From NCBI GenBank assembly GCA_022835495.1, contig BQOK01000001.1:992001-1056000 (forward strand): 64,000 bases of DNA, in the 5' to 3' direction. The notes beneath the pieces were generated by a model. The model did no database searches and was not told the origin of the DNA. It saw nothing but the letters and a program-made list of their open reading frames with translations. Origin of the DNA: Oscillospiraceae bacterium (GTDB taxonomy: Bacteria; Bacillota; Clostridia; Oscillospirales; Ruminococcaceae). Position numbers and translations under genes: made by a program. Positions 24,368 through 33,019 of this stretch are shown here, piece by piece. Each line of letters begins with the position of its first letter. The stretch's first letter is position 1.

Positions 24368-24901
24368 GTGAACAAACTGTGGGGGCATTTCAGCACCATC
24401 ACCCACCACAAGTGGCTGGTGATGAAATACTGCTTTAAGCTGGGGCTGTATCGGCAGGGGCTGTGCCATGACCTTTCAAAGTACACGCCCGCCGAGTTCT
24501 GGCCGGGGGTGAGATATTACCAGGGCGACCGGAGCCCCAACGATGCCCAGCGCCAGGCCGAGGGGTGCAGCACCGCCTGGCTGCACCACAAGGGGCGCAA
24601 CCGGCACCACCTGGAATATTGGATCGATTACGACCCGGCGGGCACCGGCAGAATGATCGGCAACGAGATGCCGGTGCGGTATGTGGCCGAGATGTTCTGC
24701 GACCGAATTGCCGCCAGCCGCACCTATTTGAAAGGTGCCTATATCGACGCCTCGCCCTGGCAGTATTACGAGCGGGGGCAGGCGCATTATCTGCTGCACC
24801 CCGCCACCCGCCGCCTGCTGGAGCGCATGCTGCTGCTTTTGCGGGAGGAGGGCGAGGAAAAGGCGTTTGAGACCATCCGGCGGGAGATCCTGCAAAAATG
24901 A
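24368..24901 (+). CDS. DUF5662 family protein
   Basis: Protein of 177 residues, His-rich and soluble. HHKWLVMKYCFKLGLYRQGL opens it, then HDLSKYTPAEFWPGVRYYQG near 34-53, WLHHKGRNRHHLEYW near 70-84, and EMPVRYVAEMFCDRIAASR near 98-116. The recurring His and Asp positions recall an HD-like metal site. DUF5662 proteins are common in gut Firmicutes and of unknown function, sometimes annotated as catalase without good cause. The start is GTG with AGAGGGGG upstream. Confidence 0.82.
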   Translation: MNKLWGHFSTITHHKWLVMKYCFKLGLYRQGLCHDLSKYTPAEFWPGVRYYQGDRSPNDAQRQAEGCSTAWLHHKGRNRHHLEYWIDYDPAGTGRMIGNEMPVRYVAEMFCDRIAASRTYLKGAYIDASPWQYYERGQAHYLLHPATRRLLERMLLLLREEGEEKAFETIRREILQK

Positions 24902-24936
24902 ACCCGGCCGGGGCCTTGGACCCTACTTTCAACAAC

Positions 24937-24981
24937 AAAGCTGCCGCCCTGTGGAAAACCACAGGGCGGCAGCTTTGTTTG
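24937..24981. terminator. Shared terminator between convergent genes
   Basis: A 19-base stem (24937-24955 with 24959-24977), then TTTG on the plus strand; the minus side is also T-containing (TTGTTGTTG). Confidence 0.8.
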
Positions 24982-24992
24982 AAAAACAGAGA

Positions 24993-27023
24993 TCACACGG
25001 TAGCGGGCTGCTGCTCTGCGGCAGGCGCTTCGCTTTCCGGCTGGGGCTTTTCAGCCGCAGGCTTTTTGGCGGCCGGTTTTTTGGCCGGGGATTTTTTGGC
25101 GGGCGCCTTTTTGGCCGCGGCCTTTTCAGCCGCCGGCGCCTTGGGGGCGGCCTTTTTGGCAGCAGCTGCCTTGGCGGCGGGTTTTTTGACAGGAGCCCCG
25201 GGGGCTGGCTGCTCTGCGGGCTTTGCCGCGCTTTCCGCTTTGGCGGCGGCCTTTTTGGCCGCGGGCTTTTTTGCCGGGGCCGGGGCGGGAGCGCTCACCG
25301 CCGCCGCTGCCTGGGCCCCGGCGGGCGCGGGCTGGGCGGCTGCGTGCTCGGCCTTTTCAGGGGCCGCTTTTTCGGGGGCCGCCTCGGGGGCTTCGACAGG
25401 AGCCTTTTCCTGCGGGGGGACCGGATCAACAGGAGCGGACGGCGCCTTTTCGGGGGCCGCGGGGGGAGCGGACGGCGTTACCGGGGCCTGCGGGGCCGGT
25501 TCGGCGGGCGCTTCGGCCTTGGGGTCGGCGAGCTTTTTGGCCGCGCGCCGGGGGGCCTTTTTCTCGGGCAGCTTGCCCGCCCAGCCGGTGAGCACCTCTT
25601 TGTAAAAGTCCACCGCGGGGGGCAGGGCCATGACCGAGATGTTTTCATCCAGCCCGTGAATGCTGGCATATTGCTGCTTATTGATCTCCAGGGGGGCAAA
25701 GCGGAGCGCGTTGTCGGTGACTTCTTTATAAAAGCGCGCGTCGGTGCCGCCGGTCATGATGTAGGGGGTCATGGAATAGCCGGGGTAGATCTTCTGCATG
25801 GTGTCTTCCAGCAGGCGGAAGGGCGCGCCCTCGTAGCTGGCCTCCGGCGGCGGGTCGTCCTGATAGATGACCTCGGCTTCCAGGCCGAATTTTTTGGCGA
25901 GCCTGCAGATCAGGGGCACGCTTTCCTTGGTGGGCTGGTGGGGCATGCAGCGCATGTTGGCGGTCACAAAAGCCTCCTGCGGCAGCACGTTCAGGCCGTC
26001 TGAGCCCTTGGCGGTGGTAAAGGCGCAGGTGGTGCGCATCATGGCGCCCGCCAGGGGGTTCACCTTGGGCAGCAGCACCGTGAGCAGCGGCTCGAACAGC
26101 CAGAGGTTGCCCAGCAAAAGGCGCATGCCGAAGTTCATGTTGGGGGCCATGCGGCGGAACATCTCGCGCAGGGTGGGGGTGAAGCGGGCCCGGAAGGGAT
26201 TGTGCTTTTCGACCCGGCAGATGAATTTTGCAATGCGCACCAGCGCGGTGTTGCGGCCGGGGGCGCTGGCATGGCCGCCGCCGCTTCTGGCGATGAACTT
26301 AACGTCGGCATAGCCCTTTTCCACCACGCCGACCACGCCGTAACGGCCTTTTACGCCGGCCATGGGGCTGTCCATGATCATGCCGCCCTCATCCATCAGC
26401 ATGCCGAGGCGCACGCCGTGCTCTTTGAGCCAGGCGGCGGTGGCGGGGGCGCCGTCGCCGCCCCACTCCTCGGTGCAGCTGGAGGCGAGATATACGTCGC
26501 ACTCCGGCTTCCAGCCGGCTTTCAGCAATTCCTCCGCGGCCTGCATAAAGCAGTACAGGCTGCCCTTGGTATCCACCGTGCCGCGGCCCCAGACCGAACC
26601 CTCGGCGATCTCGCCGGAGAACGGCCCGTGCTGCCATTCGCCCTCTGCGGGAACCACGTCGTGGTGGCTCATGAGCAGGATGGGCTGGGTGGTGCCGGGG
26701 TTTGAGCCGGTGATCTTGAACAGCAGGCTGCCGTTCAGGTCGATCAGTTCGGCCCGGCGGTGCAGGGTGGGGAATTCCTTTTTCAGCAGCTTGTGGAACC
26801 CGTCGAACTTTTTGCGGTCCGCCTGCTGAAAGTGGGACTCCGTTTCGCACTGCACGAGGCGGGAGAGCCCCTCGGCATAGCCCTGGGCCCGGTCCAGGTC
26901 GCAATCGGGGAATTTGGCCCGCACGGCGGGGGTGGGCTTCATTTGAAGCGTGCGCACCACCGCGACCAAAAGCAGCACCACAAGGATCGCCAGCAGCGCA
27001 AGCAGGATCCATACAAGGATCAT
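24993..27023 (-). CDS. M20-family peptidase with Lys/Ala/Pro-rich tail
   Basis: Protein of 676 residues. An N-terminal membrane helix (3-24) is followed by an M20 (CPS1-like) di-zinc peptidase: SHHDVVPAEGEW near 119-130, the bridging aspartate in GRGTVDTKG near 147-154, catalytic EE in CTEEWGGDG near 183-191, DEGG near 211, and the last histidine in SIHGLDEN near 455-480. The domain ends by about 485. The remaining 190 residues are low-complexity Ala, Lys and Pro (repeated KKPAAK, KKAPAK), resembling histone H1 or wall-spanning linkers. The tail should bind nucleic acid or anionic wall polymers. Substrate is probably a dipeptide or N-acyl amino acid. Confidence 0.85.
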   Translation of the reverse strand: MILVWILLALLAILVVLLLVAVVRTLQMKPTPAVRAKFPDCDLDRAQGYAEGLSRLVQCETESHFQQADRKKFDGFHKLLKKEFPTLHRRAELIDLNGSLLFKITGSNPGTTQPILLMSHHDVVPAEGEWQHGPFSGEIAEGSVWGRGTVDTKGSLYCFMQAAEELLKAGWKPECDVYLASSCTEEWGGDGAPATAAWLKEHGVRLGMLMDEGGMIMDSPMAGVKGRYGVVGVVEKGYADVKFIARSGGGHASAPGRNTALVRIAKFICRVEKHNPFRARFTPTLREMFRRMAPNMNFGMRLLLGNLWLFEPLLTVLLPKVNPLAGAMMRTTCAFTTAKGSDGLNVLPQEAFVTANMRCMPHQPTKESVPLICRLAKKFGLEAEVIYQDDPPPEASYEGAPFRLLEDTMQKIYPGYSMTPYIMTGGTDARFYKEVTDNALRFAPLEINKQQYASIHGLDENISVMALPPAVDFYKEVLTGWAGKLPEKKAPRRAAKKLADPKAEAPAEPAPQAPVTPSAPPAAPEKAPSAPVDPVPPQEKAPVEAPEAAPEKAAPEKAEHAAAQPAPAGAQAAAAVSAPAPAPAKKPAAKKAAAKAESAAKPAEQPAPGAPVKKPAAKAAAAKKAAPKAPAAEKAAAKKAPAKKSPAKKPAAKKPAAEKPQPESEAPAAEQQPATV

Positions 27024-27348
27024 AGAGAAATGCCTCCTTCACATCATGTTGGCCCGCGGGAGCGCCCGCATGGCCTATTGCTCCAGTATAAGACCCAGTA
27101 TAGCACAAAACGCGAGGTTTCGTACAGCCGTTTGCAGCAACTTTTTGCGCTTTTTTGGCAGATGCGAGGGGGAAAAGTTTGTTTTGATTTTCACAGCCCG
27201 ATCCCCCTTGACAAAGCGCGCGGCAAGGCGTAATGTGTAGAATTGCCACAGGCCGCAGCGCGCCCCGCAAAAGGGCGTTTTTGGCGCGGCGGGCACAGCC
27301 CGGCAGGGGCTTTTGCGGGGAAAGAACAAAGTGAGCGGGGGAGCACCG
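27024..27348. other. Intergenic region between divergent genes
   Basis: It holds the MATE promoter at 27208-27236. On the minus side two TATACT sequences (27102-27097 and 27090-27085) lack good -35 partners, so the peptidase promoter is unclear. Nothing else was seen. Confidence 0.5.
27208..27236 (+). promoter_or_regulatory. Promoter of the MATE transporter gene
   Basis: Perfect TTGACA, 17-base spacer, TAATGT, about 110 bases before the ATG. Confidence 0.65.
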
Positions 27349-28722
27349 ATGCAGAACAAAATCACCCAGGGCGTGATCTGGAAACAGCTGCTGCTGTTTT
27401 TCTTTCCGGTTTGGTTCGGGACCTTTTTCCAGCAGCTTTACAACACCGCCGACGCGGTAATCGTGGGCAACTTTGTGGGCAAGGGCGCGCTGGCTGCGGT
27501 GGGTGCCACGGCGGTGGTGCTGAACCTGCTGGTGGGCTTTTTTGTGGGGCTTTCCAGCGGGGCCACAGTGATCATCAGCCAGCGCTACGGTGCGGGCGAC
27601 GCGGAAGGGGTGAGCCGGGCCGTGCACACCGCGATGGCCCTGGCGCTGGCGGGCGGCGCGGTGATTATGGTGGTGGGCCTTGCGGCCAGCCCCTGGGCGC
27701 TGCGCTGGATGAACACCCCCGAGGACATTATGCCCCAGGCGGTGCTGTACCTGCGGGTCTGCTTTTTGGGCATGATCCCGAGCCTTATTTACAATATGGG
27801 CACCGGCATCCTGCGGGCGGTGGGCGACTCGCGCAGGCCGCTGTACTTTTTGGTGGCGGCCTCGCTGACCAACATTGCGCTGGACCTTTTGTTCGTGGTG
27901 GGGCTGCGCATGGGGGTGCTGGGCGTGGCGCTGGGCACGGTGCTGAGCCAGTGCGCGGCGGCGCTGCTGACGGTGGCCAGCATTACCGGGACCCCGGCCT
28001 GTTACCGGTTCGACCCCAAAAAGCTGGGCTTTGACCCGGAGATCCTGGGGCAGGTGGTGCGCATCGGGCTGCCGGCGGGGCTGCAGTCGGTGATGTATTC
28101 GGTGTCGAACATTGTGGTGCAGGCCAGTGTGAACGGCTTTGGCACCGATGTGGTGGCCGCCTATACCGCATACGGTAAGATTGACAGCGTGTTCTGGATG
28201 ACCATGAGCTCCTTTGGCCTTTCCATCACCACCTTTGTGGGGCAGAACTTCGGCGCAAAGCAGTACGGCCGGGTGAAAAAGGGCGTGCTGCAGTGCGCGG
28301 GCATGGCCTTTGCCGCCACCGCGCTGCTGATGGCCCTGGTGCTGCCGCTGGGCAGCTGGGTGTACCGCTTTTTTGTGCCGGACCAGACGGTCATCCACGA
28401 GGGGCTGCGCATCCTGCACTTTTTGGTGCCGGTGTGGCCCACCTATGTGCTGATCGAGGTGCTGAGCGGTGCGGTGCGCGGCACCGGCGATTCGCTGATC
28501 CCCATGCTGATGACCAGCTTTGGGGTGTGCGTGCTGCGCATTGTGTGGATCGTGGCGGTGGCGCTGCCGTTCTGGCCCAGCCTGAACGGGGTGCTGACCT
28601 GTTACCCCTTGAGCTGGGCGTTCACCAGCGTGCTGTTCCTGGCCTACTATTTACAGGGGGGCTGGCTGCGGCGGCGCATCCGGGTGCAAGAGGCGGCCGA
28701 AACGGCCCCGGCCACGGATTGA
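27349..28722 (+). CDS. MATE-family efflux transporter
   Basis: Integral membrane protein of 457 residues with about twelve helices in two MatE repeats. Markers are FFFPVWFGTFFQQLYNTADA near 18-37 (helix 1), FVGLSSGATVIISQRYGAGD near 64-83, and the second repeat starting near 240 (VRIGLPAGLQSVMYSVSNIV). It is a sodium- or proton-driven exporter of cationic drugs or metabolites. ATG 49 in the frame (27349) with GGGGGAG is preferred over the GTG-like upstream start. Single gene with promoter and terminator. Confidence 0.9.
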   Translation: MQNKITQGVIWKQLLLFFFPVWFGTFFQQLYNTADAVIVGNFVGKGALAAVGATAVVLNLLVGFFVGLSSGATVIISQRYGAGDAEGVSRAVHTAMALALAGGAVIMVVGLAASPWALRWMNTPEDIMPQAVLYLRVCFLGMIPSLIYNMGTGILRAVGDSRRPLYFLVAASLTNIALDLLFVVGLRMGVLGVALGTVLSQCAAALLTVASITGTPACYRFDPKKLGFDPEILGQVVRIGLPAGLQSVMYSVSNIVVQASVNGFGTDVVAAYTAYGKIDSVFWMTMSSFGLSITTFVGQNFGAKQYGRVKKGVLQCAGMAFAATALLMALVLPLGSWVYRFFVPDQTVIHEGLRILHFLVPVWPTYVLIEVLSGAVRGTGDSLIPMLMTSFGVCVLRIVWIVAVALPFWPSLNGVLTCYPLSWAFTSVLFLAYYLQGGWLRRRIRVQEAAETAPATD

Positions 28723-28740
28723 ATCCGGACTTTTTTTGAT

Positions 28741-28778
28741 AAACCTGTGCGCGGTGACGCGCACAGGTTTGTTTTTTT
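28741..28778 (+). terminator. Intrinsic terminator of the MATE gene
   Basis: A 13-base stem AAACCTGTGCGCG/CGCGCACAGGTTT is followed by GTTTTTTT. Confidence 0.9.
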
Positions 28779-28800
28779 GCGGAGCTTTTGAGAAAAAGCA

Positions 28801-28829
28801 TTGACAAGCCGCGGCCTTTCGGCTAAACT
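28801..28829 (+). promoter_or_regulatory. Promoter of the CydDC-like ABC exporter operon
   Basis: Perfect TTGACA, 17-base spacer, TAAACT. The first operator-like palindrome starts 13 bases after the -10. Confidence 0.75.
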
Positions 28830-28842
28830 TAAAAAGCTGAAA

Positions 28843-28858
28843 GTTAGTTTAGACTAAC
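28843..28858 (+). promoter_or_regulatory. Palindromic operator copy 1
   Basis: GTTAGTTTAGACTAAC, a dyad (GTTAGT/ACTAAC) at the expected transcription start. It resembles the TTAG-rich boxes of DtxR/IdeR-type iron or manganese repressors, but that assignment is inference. Confidence 0.65.
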
Positions 28859-28882
28859 AATGGGCGCTTCACAACGGCATGC

Positions 28883-28912
28883 CCTTCCCCCGTGCGGGGG
28901 AGGTGTTTTTTT
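28883..28912 (+). terminator. Terminator in the operon leader (candidate attenuator)
   Basis: A stem pairing CTTCCCCC with GGGGGAGG, then TGTTTTTTT, lies between the promoter and the first gene and between the two operator copies. Confidence 0.6.
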
Positions 28913-28920
28913 GCCGGAAG

Positions 28921-28936
28921 GTTAGTTTATACTAAC
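28921..28936 (+). promoter_or_regulatory. Palindromic operator copy 2
   Basis: GTTAGTTTATACTAAC differs from copy 1 at one base. It lies 44 bases before the ATG at 28980. No promoter hexamers were found between it and the gene, though TTTATACT could serve as a -10. Confidence 0.65.
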
Positions 28937-28979
28937 ATGCGGCTGAAACAGAACAGAGAAAAGGCGGGAACACAAAACA

Positions 28980-30719
28980 ATGATGATCAACAAGCGGCTG
29001 GTGGAAACGGTCGGCGATGCAAAAAAATACATTGGGCGGAACGTGGCGCTGCAGTGGTGCGCCCTGGCGGCAAACATCGTTATAGTGTTTGCTGTGGGGA
29101 ACCTGCTGGAAAAATTGCTGCTTGGCAGCGCAGGCGCCGCATTGCCCGGCGCCACTGCAGCGGTGCTGCTGGCCGCGGCGGCGGTGCGCTTTGCGTGCGC
29201 ACGCGGTGCGGCCCGGGCTGGCTTTCTGGCCTCCCGCTCGGTAAAAAAGACGCTGCGGGAAATGATTTACAAAAAGCTGCTGCGGCTGGGCCCGGCTTAT
29301 GCGCAGAAGGTGCCGACCGCCGAGGCGGTGCAGCTTGCGGCCGAGGGCGTGGAACAGCTGGAAACCTATTTTGGGGCGTATCTGCCGCAGCTTTTTTACA
29401 GCATGCTGGCCCCGGTGACCTTGTTTTTGACGCTGAGCATGATAAGCGTCAAAGCGGCGGTGGTGCTGATGATCTGCGTGCCGCTGATTCCGGTTTCCAT
29501 TGTGGCGGTGCAGAAGTTTGCCAAGCGGCTGCTGGGCCGTTATTGGGGGCAGTACGCCGCCCTGGGCGACAGCTTTTTGGAGAATCTGCAGGGGCTCACC
29601 ACCTTGAAAATATACCAGGCGGACGAGCAAAAGCAGCAGGAGATGCACAAAGAGGCCGAACATTTCCGCAGGGTCACCATGAAGGTGCTGAGCATGCAGC
29701 TGAACTCGATCATTGTGATGGATCTGATCGCCTACGGCGGCGCGGCCCTGGGCATTGTGATTGCGGCGGGGGAGTTTGGGGCCGGGCGCATTGGCTTTTT
29801 GGGGTGTTTTGCCATAGTTCTGCTGTCGGCCGAGTTCTTTTTGCCCTTGCGGGCGCTGGGGTCGTTTTTCCACGTGGCGATGAACGGCATGGCGGCAAGC
29901 GACAAGATCTTCCGCCTGCTGGACCTGCCCGAGCGGGCACAAAGCCGGCAGGAGGCCCGCGGCGGTGAGATCGCGCTTTGCGGGGTGCGGTTTGCGTATG
30001 AGCCGGAGCGGGAAATCCTGCGCGGGGTGGACATGACGTTTGCACCCGGCAGTTTTACCGCCATTGTGGGCGAATCCGGCTGCGGAAAATCCACTGTGGC
30101 CGCCCTGCTCACCGGGCGCAATGCCGGATATGGGGGCAGCGTGACGCTGGGCGGGGCCGAGCTTGCGGGCCTGAACGAGGCCTCGCTGATGCGCACCGTC
30201 ACGCTGGTGAGCCACAACAGCTATCTGTTCAAGGGCACGGTGCGGGAAAGCCTGCAGATGGGCGATGACCGGGCGGGCGATGAAGCGCTTTGGCGGGTGT
30301 TGGAGCGGGTGAGGCTGGCGGACTTTTTGCGGGCGGAAAAGGGCCTGGACACACCTCTGACGGAAAATGCGGGCAACCTTTCGGGCGGGCAGCGGCAGCG
30401 GCTGGCACTGGCCCGGGCGCTTTTGCACGACAGCCCGGTGTACATTTTTGACGAGGCCACCTCCAACATCGACGTGGAGAGTGAAAACGATATTATGGAG
30501 CTGATCCACAGCCTGGCAAAGAGCAAGACCGTGATCCTGATCTCGCACCGGCTGGCAAACGCGGCGCCGGCGGACAAAATCTATGTGATGAAAGCGGGGC
30601 GGGTGGTACAGCAGGGCGCCCATGCCGCGCTGCTGGCAGAGGGAGGCCTGTACGAAACCCTGTGGGAGAACCAGCAGGCGCTGGAACAGTATGCATACAC
30701 AAAGGAGGCGGCGGTATGA
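28980..30719 (+). CDS. CydD-like ABC exporter subunit (permease-ATPase fusion)
   Basis: Half-transporter of 579 residues. A six-helix ABC transmembrane domain covers about 1-320, with the CydD-like stretch ETYFGAYLPQLFYSMLAPVT near 124-143. The ATPase has Walker A GESGCGKST near 362-370, signature LSGGQRQRLAL near 466-476 and Walker B VYIFDEATS near 486. It should pair with the next gene product. CydDC exports cysteine and glutathione to the cell surface; related pairs import siderophores or export other compounds, so the substrate is open. The iron-box-like operators upstream lean towards a metal-responsive role. Confidence 0.85.
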   Translation: MMINKRLVETVGDAKKYIGRNVALQWCALAANIVIVFAVGNLLEKLLLGSAGAALPGATAAVLLAAAAVRFACARGAARAGFLASRSVKKTLREMIYKKLLRLGPAYAQKVPTAEAVQLAAEGVEQLETYFGAYLPQLFYSMLAPVTLFLTLSMISVKAAVVLMICVPLIPVSIVAVQKFAKRLLGRYWGQYAALGDSFLENLQGLTTLKIYQADEQKQQEMHKEAEHFRRVTMKVLSMQLNSIIVMDLIAYGGAALGIVIAAGEFGAGRIGFLGCFAIVLLSAEFFLPLRALGSFFHVAMNGMAASDKIFRLLDLPERAQSRQEARGGEIALCGVRFAYEPEREILRGVDMTFAPGSFTAIVGESGCGKSTVAALLTGRNAGYGGSVTLGGAELAGLNEASLMRTVTLVSHNSYLFKGTVRESLQMGDDRAGDEALWRVLERVRLADFLRAEKGLDTPLTENAGNLSGGQRQRLALARALLHDSPVYIFDEATSNIDVESENDIMELIHSLAKSKTVILISHRLANAAPADKIYVMKAGRVVQQGAHAALLAEGGLYETLWENQQALEQYAYTKEAAV

Positions 30720-32374
30720 AAACACGCGGAAATCTTGCGGTGATGGGCCGCCTTGTGGGCATGGTGCGGCCCCTGCTGCCGGTAATGGTGTGCGCGGTGG
30801 CCATGGGCGTGGCAGGCTTTTTGTGCGCGATTTTTATCCCGGTGCTGGGCGGCTACGCTCTGCTGGATGTGCTGCGGATGAGCACGCCGCTGAGCCTGCA
30901 CGCCATTTTTTGGTGCGTGCTTGTGTTCGCCCTGCTGCGGGGCGTGCTGCACTACGCCGAACAGGCCTGCAACCACTTTATCGCCTTTAAGCTGCTGGCC
31001 CTGATCCGGGACAAGGTGTTTTTTGCGCTGCGCCGATTGGCGCCCGCGAAGTTGGAGGGCAGGGACAAAGGGGATCTGATCTCGGTGCTCACGGCAGACA
31101 TTGAGCTGCTGGAGGTGTTTTATGCCCATACCCTCTCGCCGGTGTGCATTGCGGTGCTGGTGAGCGCGGCGATGACCGTGTTTATCGGAGGCTACCACCC
31201 GGTGCTGGGGGCCGTTGCCCTGGCCGGGTACCTGGCGGTAGGCGTGGCCGTGCCCCTGGCGGCGGCACGGCGCGGCCGGGCAAAAGGCGAAGAATTCCGC
31301 CGCCGGTTCGGCGAGCTGAACGCCTTTGTGCTGGACTCGCTGCGGGGGCTGAAGGAGAGCATCCAATACGGCCGGGGCGAAGCCCGCCTGGAACAGATGA
31401 ACGCGCGCACCGACGCGCTCTCCCGCGAGGAGGAGGGCATGAAGGTCGGGGCGGGGACCAACGCCGCCGCCACCGGGGCGCTGATCCTGCTTTTTTCGGC
31501 GGCGATGCTGTTTGGCGCAGCGGCGCTTTATGGGCGCGGCGCGGTGGATTTTACGGGGGTGCTGATCCCGACCGTTGCGATGATGAGTTCGTTCGGGCCG
31601 GTGGCGGCGCTGGCAAGCCTTGGCAGCAGCCTGCAAAACACGTTTGCAGCGGGCAACCGGGTGCTGGATGTGCTGGACGAGGCCCCGGTGGTGGAAGAGG
31701 TAACGGACGGCAGGGACATTGCCTTTTCGGGCGCGGCGTGCGAGGAGGTGCGCTTTTCTTACGGGGAAGAGGAGATCCTGCGCGGGATCACGCTGGAGGT
31801 GCGGGAAAACGAGATCGTGGGCGTTGTGGGCAGGAGCGGCTCTGGGAAATCGACCCTGCTCAAGCTGCTGATGCGCTTTTGGGACCCCCAGCGCGGGGCG
31901 GTGAAGCTGTCGGGCGAGAAGATACAGGCGGTGAACACGGCCAGCCTGCGCCGGGCCGAGAGCTTTGTGACCCAGGACACACACCTGTTCCACGACAGCA
32001 TTGAGGCCAATTTGAAGATCGCCGCCCCGGGCGCCACCCGCGAACAGGTGGTGGAGGCCTGCAAGAAGGCGGCCGTGCACGAGTTTATCTGCACCCTGCC
32101 CCGGGGATACGACACGCCGGTGGGGGAACTGGGCGAAACGCTTTCAGGCGGCGAGCGGCAGCGGCTGGGCCTGGCGCGGGCTTTTTTGCACGGCGCGCCC
32201 CTTATTTTGCTGGACGAACCCACCAGCAACCTGGACAGCCTGAACGAGGCGGTGATCCTGCGCTCGCTGTGCCGGGAGCGTGGCAAACGGACTGTGGTGC
32301 TGGTGTCGCACAGGGCTTCGACCATGCGCATTGCGGATCGGGTATACCCGGTGGAGCGGGGAAGGATGAGCTGA
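30716..32374 (+). CDS. CydC-like ABC exporter subunit (permease-ATPase fusion)
   Basis: Second half-transporter of 552 residues, ATGA overlap with the first, GGAGG upstream. The transmembrane domain covers about 10-310. The ATPase has Walker A GRSGSGKST near 371-379, signature LSGGERQRLGL near 474-484 and Walker B LILLDEPTS near 494. Both halves keep intact ATPase motifs, so a heterodimer with two working sites is expected. It is the second gene of a three-gene operon. Confidence 0.88.
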   Translation: MKTRGNLAVMGRLVGMVRPLLPVMVCAVAMGVAGFLCAIFIPVLGGYALLDVLRMSTPLSLHAIFWCVLVFALLRGVLHYAEQACNHFIAFKLLALIRDKVFFALRRLAPAKLEGRDKGDLISVLTADIELLEVFYAHTLSPVCIAVLVSAAMTVFIGGYHPVLGAVALAGYLAVGVAVPLAAARRGRAKGEEFRRRFGELNAFVLDSLRGLKESIQYGRGEARLEQMNARTDALSREEEGMKVGAGTNAAATGALILLFSAAMLFGAAALYGRGAVDFTGVLIPTVAMMSSFGPVAALASLGSSLQNTFAAGNRVLDVLDEAPVVEEVTDGRDIAFSGAACEEVRFSYGEEEILRGITLEVRENEIVGVVGRSGSGKSTLLKLLMRFWDPQRGAVKLSGEKIQAVNTASLRRAESFVTQDTHLFHDSIEANLKIAAPGATREQVVEACKKAAVHEFICTLPRGYDTPVGELGETLSGGERQRLGLARAFLHGAPLILLDEPTSNLDSLNEAVILRSLCRERGKRTVVLVSHRASTMRIADRVYPVERGRMS

Positions 32375-32441
32375 AAAAAGGCGGGGTGAAAAACGCGGAC
32401 GTCTGCCGGAAGATCGGATCACAAAAAGAAAAGAGGTCTTT

Positions 32442-32879
32442 ATGAGGATACTGTATATTGTTTTGGGCTGCCTGAGCCTGGGGCTGGGCGCGGTGGGCGC
32501 GGTGCTGCCTATTCTGCCCACCACGCCTTTTTTAATGGCGGCGGCCTTTTGTTTTGCCAGGGGGTCCCAGCGGCTGAACACATGGTTTTTGGGAACAAGG
32601 CTCTACAAAAATTATTTGGAGAGCTTTGTAAAAAGCCGCGGGATGACCCTGAAAACCAAGCTCTCGGTGATGGGGTGCGTGACTGCGGTGATGGCGGTGG
32701 GCTTTTTATGCATGAAGGCGGCGCCGGTGGGCCGTGTGGTGCTGGCGGCCGTGTGGGTGGGGCATGTGCTGTATTTTGCCCTGCGGGTAAAAACAGTAAA
32801 GGAACCGAAGAAAAGTGCGGAACAAAGCCTGCCGCGGCAGGGGGCGGGGGCCCGGCCCGGAGAAGAGGGCGCGGCTTGA
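32442..32879 (+). CDS. DUF454 (YbaN-like) small membrane protein
   Basis: Protein of 145 residues. LGLGAVGAVLPILPTTPFLM near 13-32 is the DUF454 hallmark, followed by AAFCFARGSQRLNTW. Three membrane helices (about 3-32, 76-95, 98-112) and a charged, disordered tail are seen. Function is unknown. It follows the ABC pair by 67 bases with no promoter of its own seen, so it is probably the third gene of that operon. ATG has AAGAGGTC upstream. Confidence 0.88.
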   Translation: MRILYIVLGCLSLGLGAVGAVLPILPTTPFLMAAAFCFARGSQRLNTWFLGTRLYKNYLESFVKSRGMTLKTKLSVMGCVTAVMAVGFLCMKAAPVGRVVLAAVWVGHVLYFALRVKTVKEPKKSAEQSLPRQGAGARPGEEGAA

Positions 32880-32940
32880 GCGCGGGCAGGGGATCGCGAT
32901 TTTTTACACCGGCAGAAAAAGGGGGGCAAAACCTGTAAAG

Positions 32941-32992
32941 AAAAAAGTGCTCTTTGCGCGGCCTGCCCGGCCGGTAAAGAGCACTTTTTTTG
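32941..32992. terminator. Bidirectional terminator between ABC operon and pilus operon
   Basis: A 15-base stem AAAAAAGTGCTCTTT/AAAGAGCACTTTTTT encloses a G+C-rich inner hairpin. A and T runs flank both sides, so it serves both the DUF454 gene and pilT. Confidence 0.88.
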
Positions 32993-33019
32993 TGGGTTCA
33001 AAGGCGGCAAAGGGCGCCG

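Noticed and set aside
26389-28419. Long minus-strand open frame across the M20 and MATE genes
   Set aside because: Spans a promoter region and the antisense of the MATE gene; His/Arg/Gln-rich.
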